Source: Caryophanales bacterium UBA1427 (GTDB lineage Bacteria; Bacillota_I; Bacilli_A; ML615J-28; CAG-313). Taken from it: DNA of 17,134 nt. The DNA is taken from the NCBI GenBank assembly GCA_002329485.1, contig DCTZ01000043.1:12297-29430 (forward strand), read 5' to 3'. Shown one piece after another: positions 7,779 through 16,054 of the stretch. The position numbers were made by a program, and so were the translations under genes. Position 1 is the first letter of the stretch; each line of letters opens with the position of its first letter. The notes under the pieces were generated by a model that did no database searches, was not told the origin of the DNA, and was given only the letters and a program-made list of their open reading frames with translations.

Positions 7779-9827
7779 ATGAAGAAAATATTGATTATTG
7801 TCTTGTTGAGTTGCTTTTTGATGATTCCGCTTCGGGTAAATGCTTCCGACAACGGAGTGGCCTACCGAACTTGGACCACCAACAACCAGGGCGAAATCGT
7901 GCCGACGCAGGATGCGTATCTGCCGAACCGAATAATCTATTCTTTCAATGTCGCAAACAGTTCCGTAAACAGTCTGGCGAAAGCGGAAGATCTGTATTAC
8001 GAACCACAAAACCAGTTGTTTTATCTGGCTGATACCGGAAACAAACGGATTCTTGTTTTCGACAAATCCTTAAAAGATGCTTATCAGATCGGCGAAGGGA
8101 TTTTGCAGAAACCGGAAGGTGTCTATGCCACTTCCGACGGGAAAATCTATGTAGCCGATTACGATGCCCAGAAAGTGTTTATTTTCGATGCTTCGGGAAA
8201 TGTCGTAAAAGAAATAGCCAAACCCGATCATCCGCTTTTCGGTACGCAATCGTTCTTTAGGCCGTCCAAAATCGTGGTGGACGATGTCGGCACTATGTAT
8301 ATCGTGGATGCGGGGAACGCCAACGGGTTGGTCCAAATCACCAGCGAAGGAGCCTTTCTCGGATATTTCGGCGCTAACTACATCACTCCGAACCTTTCAT
8401 ATGTCATCAGGTTTATGTTTTCCACCAAAGCCCAAAGAGCCAAAATGGTCAGATCTCCGATTGCACCGACTAATCTGGCCATCAATCAGGACGGGCTGAT
8501 TCACACCGTCACCAGGGGTTTAAGCGGAAACGCTTTGAAGAAGCTGAATATTGCGGGGAACAATCTGTTTCCGGATACGATGTACGACCAAAGCGATTTC
8601 AACGACTGTTTCGTCGGTCCGATCGGAAACATCTATACCATTTCCGAAAGCGGATATATCTACGAATACGATTCGGAAGGAAATCTCTTGTTTGCTTTCG
8701 GCGGCAAAGACCCGACGGGAAAATTCATCGGTCTGTTTGCCAATCCGCGGTCGATCGCGGTGGACGAAAACTACCGAATCTATGCCATCGACCATTTGAA
8801 TACCCAGGATTACCTTCAGGTGTTCGAACCGTCCGAGTTTGCGGATTTGGTTCATACTTCGATTTATTATTATCAGGAAGGTTTGTACAGCGAAAGCCGG
8901 GTTCCTTGGGAACAGGTTTTGCAACGCAACAATATGTTCGACCTGGCTCATAACGGAATCGGAAACGCCTATTTGCGTGAATCCAATTACGAAGAGGCTA
9001 TGTATCATTTCCGCCTGGCGGGAAATACGAGCGGCTATTCGGATGCTTTCTGGGAAATCCGAAATCTCTGGATTATGACTTACGGAACATATATCTTTAT
9101 CGGTATTTTGGCGCTTGCCTTGGTGCTTTATATTGGAAGAAAAACCGCTCTCTTTTCGCATCTTTCCGAAGAGCGGCATCGCATGTGGGAAAAAATCAAA
9201 AGCGTGAAGATTATCGGCGAGGTGCTTTATATCGGAACTTTTATCAAACATCCAATCAACGGTTTCTATGAAGTAAAAAAACACGGCAAAATGTCGGTTT
9301 TTGCTGCCACCATACTTTATTTCGTCTTTTATGTCGAAATGATACTGAGCAACGTATTTACGGGCTTCATCTTCAATCCTTCGGATGTCGAAACCATTTC
9401 GATTGTGAAAATTCTTTTCCTGTCCGTGATGCCGATTTTCCTCGGTGTTATCTGCAATTACCTGATTAGTTCGATAACCGAAGGGTGCGGCAGATTCAAA
9501 GACGTATATATCGCGACCATCTGCTCGTTTGCCCCGATTATTTTGTTCTATCCGTTTGTCATCATTCTTTCGAATGTTTTGACTTTAAACGAACAGTTCA
9601 TTTACCAGGCCCTGAAAGTATTCCTTTGGGCATGGTCGTTCCTGCTCGTTTATATCATGATCAAAGAAATCCAGGAACTGAGTTTCCGGGAAAACCACAA
9701 AAATATTTTTATTACCCTGATCACAATGATTCTGTTTGTCGCTTTCGGCTTTTTGCTTTATATGTTGGGCGCGCAAGTGGTAAACTTCGTCAAAGAAGTC
9801 GTAATCGAGGTGTTGAGCAATGGCTAA
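7779..9827 (+). CDS. Secreted NHL beta-propeller / TPR protein with C-terminal Yip1-like membrane domain
   Basis: 682 residues. A signal peptide spans 1-22 (VNA before a likely cut). Residues about 65-352 carry repeated NHL-type strands: LFYLADTGNKRILVFD, KIYVADYDAQKVFIFD, TMYIVDAGNANGLVQI, NIYTISESGYIYEYD and RIYAIDHLNTQDYLQVF, giving a propeller. Residues about 360-427 form TPR-like helices (YYQEGLYSES, AYLRESNYEEAMYHFRLAG). A membrane segment at about 436-453 is followed by a charged stretch and a five-segment Yip1-like domain (about 487-672). The propeller and TPR thus face outside and the Yip1-like part lies in the membrane. The start at ATG 7779 is chosen because AGGTGA at 7768-7773 is its SD; an in-frame GTG at 7770 lies inside that SD. 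It overlaps the next gene by 8 bases. From memory, similar proteins occur beside sugar ABC transporters in Bacillota; the function is unknown. A docking or sensing role in the importer is inference. Confidence 0.85.
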   Translation: MKKILIIVLLSCFLMIPLRVNASDNGVAYRTWTTNNQGEIVPTQDAYLPNRIIYSFNVANSSVNSLAKAEDLYYEPQNQLFYLADTGNKRILVFDKSLKDAYQIGEGILQKPEGVYATSDGKIYVADYDAQKVFIFDASGNVVKEIAKPDHPLFGTQSFFRPSKIVVDDVGTMYIVDAGNANGLVQITSEGAFLGYFGANYITPNLSYVIRFMFSTKAQRAKMVRSPIAPTNLAINQDGLIHTVTRGLSGNALKKLNIAGNNLFPDTMYDQSDFNDCFVGPIGNIYTISESGYIYEYDSEGNLLFAFGGKDPTGKFIGLFANPRSIAVDENYRIYAIDHLNTQDYLQVFEPSEFADLVHTSIYYYQEGLYSESRVPWEQVLQRNNMFDLAHNGIGNAYLRESNYEEAMYHFRLAGNTSGYSDAFWEIRNLWIMTYGTYIFIGILALALVLYIGRKTALFSHLSEERHRMWEKIKSVKIIGEVLYIGTFIKHPINGFYEVKKHGKMSVFAATILYFVFYVEMILSNVFTGFIFNPSDVETISIVKILFLSVMPIFLGVICNYLISSITEGCGRFKDVYIATICSFAPIILFYPFVIILSNVLTLNEQFIYQALKVFLWAWSFLLVYIMIKEIQELSFRENHKNIFITLITMILFVAFGFLLYMLGAQVVNFVKEVVIEVLSNG

Positions 9828-12150
9828 AAGAAAGAAAATTTTATTGATTGTTTTCGGATTTTGTTTCCTTTCCTGCGTGCTTCTTTTGACGGTCAGTACT
9901 TTCGGCCAAAGTAAGACCATTGTTAAGAAAGTGGGCGCTCAGGATACTTTGACCGATTATTATACTTCCAGCCGTTTTACGAAAGTCGACGATTTGACGG
10001 TAAACACCAAAAAGGGCGCTGACTTAATCGAAACCATCGACGAAGCGGGAAACCTTGACCAGTTGATTCATCAAAACGACCGCTTCGAAATGTATTTTAA
10101 CGAACGTCTGAATATCGTCAAACTCAAAAACAAAGAAAGCGGTTATGTCTGGAGCAGTGCATTGGACAAAATCGACAAAAACGACGTTCCTTCGCCTTAC
10201 CACGCTTCGTTTTTGTCCAGCTCCGTCGGTATCGGTTATTTCTTCTACAACACAACCAACGAATCTTACGGTGATACCCAGTATTGCTTTATCAACCAGG
10301 CCAGAATCAACAAAGATTCCGATTTGTATATTCTCGAACCGAATACCGCTGAAGTGGAAGTGAAATCCGAAATAACCCCGACCGGGGTGAAACTCGACAT
10401 CAACGCGAAAAGATATCAGATTACTCTGAAAGTATATATCGATCTTCATGCCAACGGGCTTGTCGTGAAAGTACCCGATTCGGAAATCAACGAAAACATT
10501 CATCTTTTGTCAACCTTGTATCTGCTGCCCGCTTTCGGGGCAACCAAAGGAACCGAAGAACCGGGATACATGGTAATCCCGGACGGAAGCGGTGCTTTGA
10601 TCAGGTACGGGGAAGTATCGCAGACCAGTCAAATCGCTCTCCGTTATTTCGGGTCGGATTTTGGACTCGGCTCCACCATCAGAAACATTTCCTTAAACCC
10701 GGAAAAAACGCTGACCGCCCCGATTTACGGTTTGATTAACGGGGTAAACCAAAACGGCCTGCTTGCCATTTTGGAAGAAGGTTCCGAACAGGCCGAACTC
10801 TTTGTTTCTCTGAAAGGAACCCTTAACATCAATTACAACTTTTTGACGCCCCGCTTCATCGTGCGCAACAAGTTTTTGCTTTATGGAGTCAACAGCACGG
10901 TGGAAAAAAACCGTTCGTGCGGGGATATCGCCACCAATTATTGGCTTTTGGAAGAAGAAGACTCAAGTTATGTCGGCATTGCCCGTGTTTATCAGAATTA
11001 CCTGGTTGCAAAAGGCGGTCTCCAAAAAACCACAGACGGGAATTATTCCGTTTTGCTTGAAGTAATTATGTCCGAAACCGTTCCGGCCTTGATTGGCACC
11101 AAAAACATAACGTTGACTTCCCTCGATGCTTTGAAAAACGTTTTGCAGGAACTGAAAGAACTCAAGGTGGAAAATACCTTGCTTGTTCTCAAAGGATGGA
11201 ACAAAAAAGGGCTGAGCGGAGCGACGCCGTATAACCTTAAATTCAACAAAAAAGTCGGGTCGAAATCCGACTTCAGGGAATTCTTATCCGAATATCCGAC
11301 CGGCGTTTATCTTTACAACGATTATCAGGTGGCATACGACAAAGGAATCGCTTCCGGACGCACCGATGTCGCAAGAACAATTCAGAGACTGAAAATGAGT
11401 TATTCCGACAGCGAAGCGGAACTTTATCAGAATTATTCGTTGCTTTATCCGCTCGCTTCGAAAGAACTTGCCCTGGGCGACATCAAAAAGTACCAAAAAC
11501 TGAATATCCGAAGCCTTGCCTTGGACAGCATCGGAACGAGACTTTATTCCACCTATTTAAACGGCAAAAGTAATTCCCGGATGGATAATGCCGAAATCTA
11601 CCGCGAATTGACGGCTGCATTAAGCCGGAGCCTGCGTCTTGGTTTATATACCCCGAACAGTTATCTGTGGGCTTATCTTTCCGCTTATTTCGATATGAGT
11701 TTATACAGCAACCACTACAGCCTTTACACCGATACGGTTCCGCTCATTCCGTACATCCTGAAAGGTTATGTCGACTACTACGCAACGAGCGTAAACTTTT
11801 ATGCCAATCTGGAAGACCAAACCCTGCGATTGCTGGATTACGGGGCTTATCCGTCCTTTACGATAACGGATTCACCGGCCCGGGATTTGAAATACACCAA
11901 CAGCAACCAATTGTTCTCGACGCGGTATGCGGATTGGAAAGACAAGATTGCGGAACTTTATACCGTCTATCAGCCGGTTTACAATCTGATTAAAGATGCG
12001 GCGGTGGCAAAAAGGAGCGTGGTCAGTCCCGGAGTCGTGGAAATCGAATATTCCAACCAATTGAAGCTTAGAATCAACTATACGGAAAATTATTATTTAT
12101 CGACACCTCCGAACGCTTTCGAAGTGTTGAACGGGGGGGTGAAAGATTGA
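9820..12150 (+). CDS. Membrane-anchored DUF5696-like protein, possible TIM-barrel glycosidase-related
   Basis: 776 residues. Residues 7-24 are hydrophobic after a Lys/Arg-rich start and the following FGQSKT lacks a clear cut site, so the protein may stay anchored with its bulk outside. Residues about 85-330 look beta-rich (RFEMYFNERLNIVKLKNKES, YVWSS, VIPDGSGALIRYG). From about 430 alternating helix/strand pieces appear: LLVLKGWNKKG (454-464), GVYLYNDYQ (495-503), SLALDSIGTRLYS (565-577), YVDYYATS and LLDYGAYPSF. This fits a TIM-barrel, with acidic residues at strand ends such as D501 and D569, but catalysis is unproven. I assign it to the DUF5696 family from memory of its YVWSS and PDGSGAL motifs. 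The ATG overlaps the previous gene by 8 bases; the SD GAGG is at 9807-9810. Its last base is shared with the next start codon. A role in trimming or holding glycans before import is inferred from context. Confidence 0.78.
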   Translation: MAKRKKILLIVFGFCFLSCVLLLTVSTFGQSKTIVKKVGAQDTLTDYYTSSRFTKVDDLTVNTKKGADLIETIDEAGNLDQLIHQNDRFEMYFNERLNIVKLKNKESGYVWSSALDKIDKNDVPSPYHASFLSSSVGIGYFFYNTTNESYGDTQYCFINQARINKDSDLYILEPNTAEVEVKSEITPTGVKLDINAKRYQITLKVYIDLHANGLVVKVPDSEINENIHLLSTLYLLPAFGATKGTEEPGYMVIPDGSGALIRYGEVSQTSQIALRYFGSDFGLGSTIRNISLNPEKTLTAPIYGLINGVNQNGLLAILEEGSEQAELFVSLKGTLNINYNFLTPRFIVRNKFLLYGVNSTVEKNRSCGDIATNYWLLEEEDSSYVGIARVYQNYLVAKGGLQKTTDGNYSVLLEVIMSETVPALIGTKNITLTSLDALKNVLQELKELKVENTLLVLKGWNKKGLSGATPYNLKFNKKVGSKSDFREFLSEYPTGVYLYNDYQVAYDKGIASGRTDVARTIQRLKMSYSDSEAELYQNYSLLYPLASKELALGDIKKYQKLNIRSLALDSIGTRLYSTYLNGKSNSRMDNAEIYRELTAALSRSLRLGLYTPNSYLWAYLSAYFDMSLYSNHYSLYTDTVPLIPYILKGYVDYYATSVNFYANLEDQTLRLLDYGAYPSFTITDSPARDLKYTNSNQLFSTRYADWKDKIAELYTVYQPVYNLIKDAAVAKRSVVSPGVVEIEYSNQLKLRINYTENYYLSTPPNAFEVLNGGVKD

Positions 12151-13037
12151 TGCAAAAAATCAGACTCAAAAGAAAACAGCGCGAATGGCTGAACGGATAT
12201 CTTTTTATCGGCCTTTGGCTGATCGGTTTGCTGGTCTTTACGATTTTTCCTTTGATGCAGGCAATCTTTTATTCGTTCAACCATGCGACGTTTTACGCCG
12301 GGGACATTAAGCTTGAGTGGATTTGGTTTGACAATTTCCGCTATGCGTTTTTCGAAGATACAATTTTCCCGGTCATTTTAGTCAATTACCTGTCGGAAAT
12401 CATTATCGATGTTCCGTTTGCGATTACCGCGGCCTTGCTGCTTGCGATGCTTTTGAACCAAAAAATCAAACTCCGCAGTTTTTGGCGGGTAATCTTTTTC
12501 CTGCCGGTGGTAATATCTACGGGACCGGTTATCAGCGAGTTGATGGGACAGGGTGCGACAAGCATTCCGATGCTTGCCAACAGTTCCTTCGTCCGGTTCA
12601 TGAACGAGTATCTGCCGACTTTTATCGCCAGACCGGTTTCGCTTTTGTTCGAAAAACTGATTATCGTTCTGTGGTTTTCCGGAATCCAGATTCTCATCTT
12701 TTTGGCGGGTTTGCAAAGACTCGACAAAGCGATTTACGAAGCGGCTGCCATCGACGGAGCTTCACCTTGGCAGACATTCTGGAAAATCACCCTGCCGGGC
12801 ATCAAACCGTTTATTCTGCTGAATGTCGTCTATACGATTGTGTCCCTGTCGTTTTTCGATATGCCGACCAATCCGGGCGAATATACGATTTTAAGCTATA
12901 TCAGGGCCCAATCTTTTGAAATGGGCCGCCGGGGTTACGGTTACGGCTGTGCCCTGGGAATTATTTACCTGTTGCTGATCTTTTTGCAAATCGGAATTTA
13001 TTTTCTGTTCCTGAAAGAACGAAAGTCGAGGAGGTGA
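12150..13037 (+). CDS. ABC sugar permease, MalF-type (CUT1), second pair
   Basis: 295 residues with about six membrane segments and an EAA loop EAAAIDG at residues 197-203 followed by ITLPGIKP. The ATG at 12150 shares its A with the TGA stop of the DUF5696-like gene (TGATG), a classic reinitiation arrangement; a G-rich SD (GGGGGTGA) ends 8 bases before it. An in-frame TTG at 12147 is possible but weaker. It is clearly different in sequence from the first MalF-type subunit, so this is not a recent duplication. No binding-protein gene directly precedes it. Confidence 0.92.
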   Translation: MQKIRLKRKQREWLNGYLFIGLWLIGLLVFTIFPLMQAIFYSFNHATFYAGDIKLEWIWFDNFRYAFFEDTIFPVILVNYLSEIIIDVPFAITAALLLAMLLNQKIKLRSFWRVIFFLPVVISTGPVISELMGQGATSIPMLANSSFVRFMNEYLPTFIARPVSLLFEKLIIVLWFSGIQILIFLAGLQRLDKAIYEAAAIDGASPWQTFWKITLPGIKPFILLNVVYTIVSLSFFDMPTNPGEYTILSYIRAQSFEMGRRGYGYGCALGIIYLLLIFLQIGIYFLFLKERKSRR

Positions 13038-13042
13038 GGTAA

Positions 13043-13993
13043 ATGCAAAATCTTTCGAAAAGTCTGACAAAAGCCAAACATCAAATCAAAAAGGTCTTGT
13101 TTGGCATGAACTATTACAAAGGACTAATTTTCAAAATTGTCGTTTACGCCCTTTTGATAATTTTTGGGTTTTTATATATCTATCCTTTGCTGTTTATGCT
13201 TGTGACAAGCCTTAAGGGTCCGGAAGATTTGGTCGATACCTCGATTAAATGGATTCCGCGCGAACTCGTTTTTGCCAATTTCACAACCGCCATCCAGGAG
13301 TTGTCGTATTGGAAAGCTTTGTTCAAATCAGTAATCGTGGCTTTGGTTCCGTCCGTAATCAATACGGTTGTCGGTGCCTTATGTGCCTACGGCTTCTCAC
13401 GCTTCCGTTTTCCGGGCAAGAAAATCCTGTTTGCGATTATGCTTGTTACGTTTATTATTCCGAAGCAATTGATCAACATCCCGCAATACACCTGGTATTA
13501 CCGGTTAGATATCGTGGGATCGCTCTTTACCTATATTCTCCCGGCAACCTTCGGTCAGGGACTTTATTCGACGATTTATATCCTGGTTCTTTACAGCATG
13601 TTCAATCTGATACCGATTCAGCTCGAAGAATCGGCCAAAATGGACGGGGCATCGACTTTGACCATCTTCGTGAAAGTTGCCTTGCCTTTGGTTATTCCGG
13701 GCATTATCACGGTTTTCCTTTTCAGTTTCGTCTGGTATTGGAACGATGCAGCGACGGCTGCCCTTTACTTGGCCCAACCGGGCAAAGACTATTGGGCGAC
13801 TTTGCCGGTCATGCTCGAACGTTACCAAAATACCATCTTCAGCATAACCCACGGCGGAGTCGGTGCGGTGCTTTATCAGGGCATCAGGATGGCCGGAACG
13901 CTGCTTTCGATTTTGCCTTTACTGATTATTTATTTTTCGCTTCAGCGCTACTTTGTGGAAAGCGTTGAAAGAACGGGAATTGCAGGTGAATGA
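13043..13993 (+). CDS. ABC sugar permease, MalG-type (CUT1), second pair
   Basis: 316 residues, with about 30 basic, hydrophilic residues before the first membrane segment, longer than in the first MalG-type subunit. About six membrane segments. The EAA loop reads ESAKMDG at residues 196-202 followed by VALPLVIP, a mild variant (Ser for the first Ala) that occurs in working permeases. The SD GGAGGTGAGG spans the stop of the previous gene; gap 5 bases. Partner of the MalF-type subunit upstream. Confidence 0.92.
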   Translation: MQNLSKSLTKAKHQIKKVLFGMNYYKGLIFKIVVYALLIIFGFLYIYPLLFMLVTSLKGPEDLVDTSIKWIPRELVFANFTTAIQELSYWKALFKSVIVALVPSVINTVVGALCAYGFSRFRFPGKKILFAIMLVTFIIPKQLINIPQYTWYYRLDIVGSLFTYILPATFGQGLYSTIYILVLYSMFNLIPIQLEESAKMDGASTLTIFVKVALPLVIPGIITVFLFSFVWYWNDAATAALYLAQPGKDYWATLPVMLERYQNTIFSITHGGVGAVLYQGIRMAGTLLSILPLLIIYFSLQRYFVESVERTGIAGE

Positions 13994-13996
13994 TAT

Positions 13997-16054
13997 ATGG
14001 TTGATTTGTCCGCCTTGTTAAAAAGAATGACCTTAAAACAAAAAATTGGTCAGCTGACGTTTCTGGATTTTAAAAACCAGGCTACTTACGAAGATATCAG
14101 AGAAGGAAGAGTCGGCGGGTTTTTGAACGTCGGTTTGGACCGGGACGTAAACGAACTTCAGCGGATTGCGATGGAAGAATCGGAATTAAAAATTCCGCTT
14201 TTAATCGGCGAAGACGTCATTCACGGTTTCCAAACGATTTACCCTATTCCGATTGCGGAAAGCTGTTCGTGGAATCTGGGGTTAATCGAAAAAAACTGCC
14301 ATCTGGCCAAACTCGAGGCCTACAACCGCGGCGTCAATTTAATCTTTGCGCCGATGATCGATATCACGCACGACCCGAGATGGGGACGCATCATGGAAAC
14401 GTGCGGGGAAGACCCTTACCTCACAAGCCAAATAGCCAAAGCCAAGGTGAAAGGAATCCAGAAAGAAGTTGACGGCAAAACTGTCGCCGCCTGTCCAAAA
14501 CATTTTACCGGCTACGGTGCCGTGGAAGCGGGCCTTGATTACAATACGACCGATTACTCGTTCCACCGGTTGGAAAAGCTTTATCTTCCCCCATTCAAAG
14601 CGGCGGTCGATGAGGGAGCTTTTTCGATGATGAGCGCCTTCACCACCTTCAACGATCAGCCGATTGCCTCAAGCAAATTTCTTTTGGAAGAAATCCTGCG
14701 CAAAAAATGGGGTTTCGACGGTGTCCTGATTTCTGACTGGGCACAAATCGAACAATTGGTTCCCCACGGGGTGGCCAAGGATAAAGAAGAAGCCTGCCGA
14801 AAAGCTATCGAGCTAGGAATCGACATCGACCTGACGAGCAAAGTATATTCGGATTATTTGGAAAAAGTAATCAATGAATTCCCGGAACTGGAAAAAAAAC
14901 TGGATGAAGCGGTTTTGAGGGTATTAAAACTGAAAGTCAGAATGGGATTGTTCGAAAACCCTTATACCAAACCTGTTATCGAACCGCTCGGGGAAGAACT
15001 GCGAAAAGCGGCCAAAGAAACCGCCGACGAATCGATTGTGTTGTTGAAAAACGAAAGTGATGTCTTGCCGCTTTCGGACACAAGCGAAAAACTGCTGGTG
15101 GTAGGTCCGTATGTTTTTGACCAAGACGTCCATCTCGGTTCCTGGGCCTGCAAGGGCGAACCCGAAACCAGCGTGTCGGTAAAAGCGGCTTTGGCGGAAA
15201 AATTCCAAAATGCCCGGTTTTTGGAAATCAAACCTAACGATCAGATTGATCGCAACCAATTAAAAGAAATATGCCAGGACATCGACAAAATCATAGTTAC
15301 GCTGGGTGAACCGCGCGAATACAGCGGCGAAAACCACAACCGCCAATTTTTGGATTTGCCGTTCAACCAAAACGAATTGGTGAATGTTCTCTCTTCTTTT
15401 AAGAAACCGCTGATTGCTTTGGTGTTTGCGGGGCGTCCGCTTGCCATTGCGGATTTGGCCAAAAAAGCTTCGGGAATTCTTTGGTGCTGGCATTTGGGCG
15501 TAGAAGCAGGTTCAAGCATTGCTGACGTACTGACCGGAGAAGTGAATCCGAGCGCGAAACTGACCCAGACTTTCCCCAAAACATTGGGTCAGGTGCCGAT
15601 TTATTACAACCGTTACCAAACGGGAAGGCCCGAACTTTTGAGTTATGTGGACGGGGACTTGGAACCGCTCTATCCTTTCGGTTTCGGGCTTCACTACGGA
15701 TGCGTAAGATACGAACAAACCGAAACCGAATATTTAGCCGCCACCGAGCAATTAATCGTAAAAGTCCGGTTGGAAAACGAAGGCAAAACGCCGATTAAAG
15801 AAATCGTTCAGGTATATTTTTGTTCCAGATACAACCGGAAATTGCGTCCGGCAAAAGAGCTTTGCGGATTTCAGAAGGTTTTGCTTGAACCGGGTCAAAG
15901 AAAGACAGTAAAAATCGCCATTGAACTGAAAGAACATTTTGACTGCGACGAATTGAAAAACGGATTAACGCTCGAAATAACAGCGGGTCCAAACTCACAG
16001 GAAGGTTTGAAACAGACAATGCAAATAAAAGGAGGGCAAGCATGGTTAATATAA
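13997..16054 (+). CDS. Glycoside hydrolase family 3 enzyme, cytoplasmic, probably beta-glucosidase-type
   Basis: 685 residues. There is no signal peptide, so it should act in the cytoplasm on imported oligosaccharides. The N-terminal barrel (about 10-320) has the GH3 landmarks DPRWGR (126-131), GEDP (137-140) and KHF (168-170), and the nucleophile motif SDW with Asp247. The C-terminal alpha/beta domain (about 340-560) has SGENHNR with Glu445 as likely acid/base, followed by LDLP. A fibronectin-III-like domain closes the protein (about 580-670). The order barrel, sandwich, FN3 and the full motif set indicate a complete retaining enzyme. GH3 members cut beta-glucosides, beta-xylosides or other terminal beta-sugars; sequence reading does not settle which. 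N-acetylglucosaminidase is less likely, because that subgroup uses a different Asp-His dyad and usually lacks the C-terminal domain. The start follows the previous stop by 3 bases, with SD AGGTGA at 13984-13989. Overlaps the regulator gene by 13 bases. Confidence 0.94.
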   Translation: MVDLSALLKRMTLKQKIGQLTFLDFKNQATYEDIREGRVGGFLNVGLDRDVNELQRIAMEESELKIPLLIGEDVIHGFQTIYPIPIAESCSWNLGLIEKNCHLAKLEAYNRGVNLIFAPMIDITHDPRWGRIMETCGEDPYLTSQIAKAKVKGIQKEVDGKTVAACPKHFTGYGAVEAGLDYNTTDYSFHRLEKLYLPPFKAAVDEGAFSMMSAFTTFNDQPIASSKFLLEEILRKKWGFDGVLISDWAQIEQLVPHGVAKDKEEACRKAIELGIDIDLTSKVYSDYLEKVINEFPELEKKLDEAVLRVLKLKVRMGLFENPYTKPVIEPLGEELRKAAKETADESIVLLKNESDVLPLSDTSEKLLVVGPYVFDQDVHLGSWACKGEPETSVSVKAALAEKFQNARFLEIKPNDQIDRNQLKEICQDIDKIIVTLGEPREYSGENHNRQFLDLPFNQNELVNVLSSFKKPLIALVFAGRPLAIADLAKKASGILWCWHLGVEAGSSIADVLTGEVNPSAKLTQTFPKTLGQVPIYYNRYQTGRPELLSYVDGDLEPLYPFGFGLHYGCVRYEQTETEYLAATEQLIVKVRLENEGKTPIKEIVQVYFCSRYNRKLRPAKELCGFQKVLLEPGQRKTVKIAIELKEHFDCDELKNGLTLEITAGPNSQEGLKQTMQIKGGQAWLI

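Noticed and set aside
11135..11144. AAAACGTTTT palindrome resembling a LacI-type operator core
   Set aside because: It lies deep in the DUF5696-like coding region, far from any promoter, and a 10-base AT-rich palindrome is expected by chance in this length.
13249..13968. 239-codon open frame in another + frame inside the second MalG-type gene
   Set aside because: It is wholly inside a gene with a clear permease fold; its translation is Arg/Ser/Gly-rich low-quality protein with no motif and no SD.
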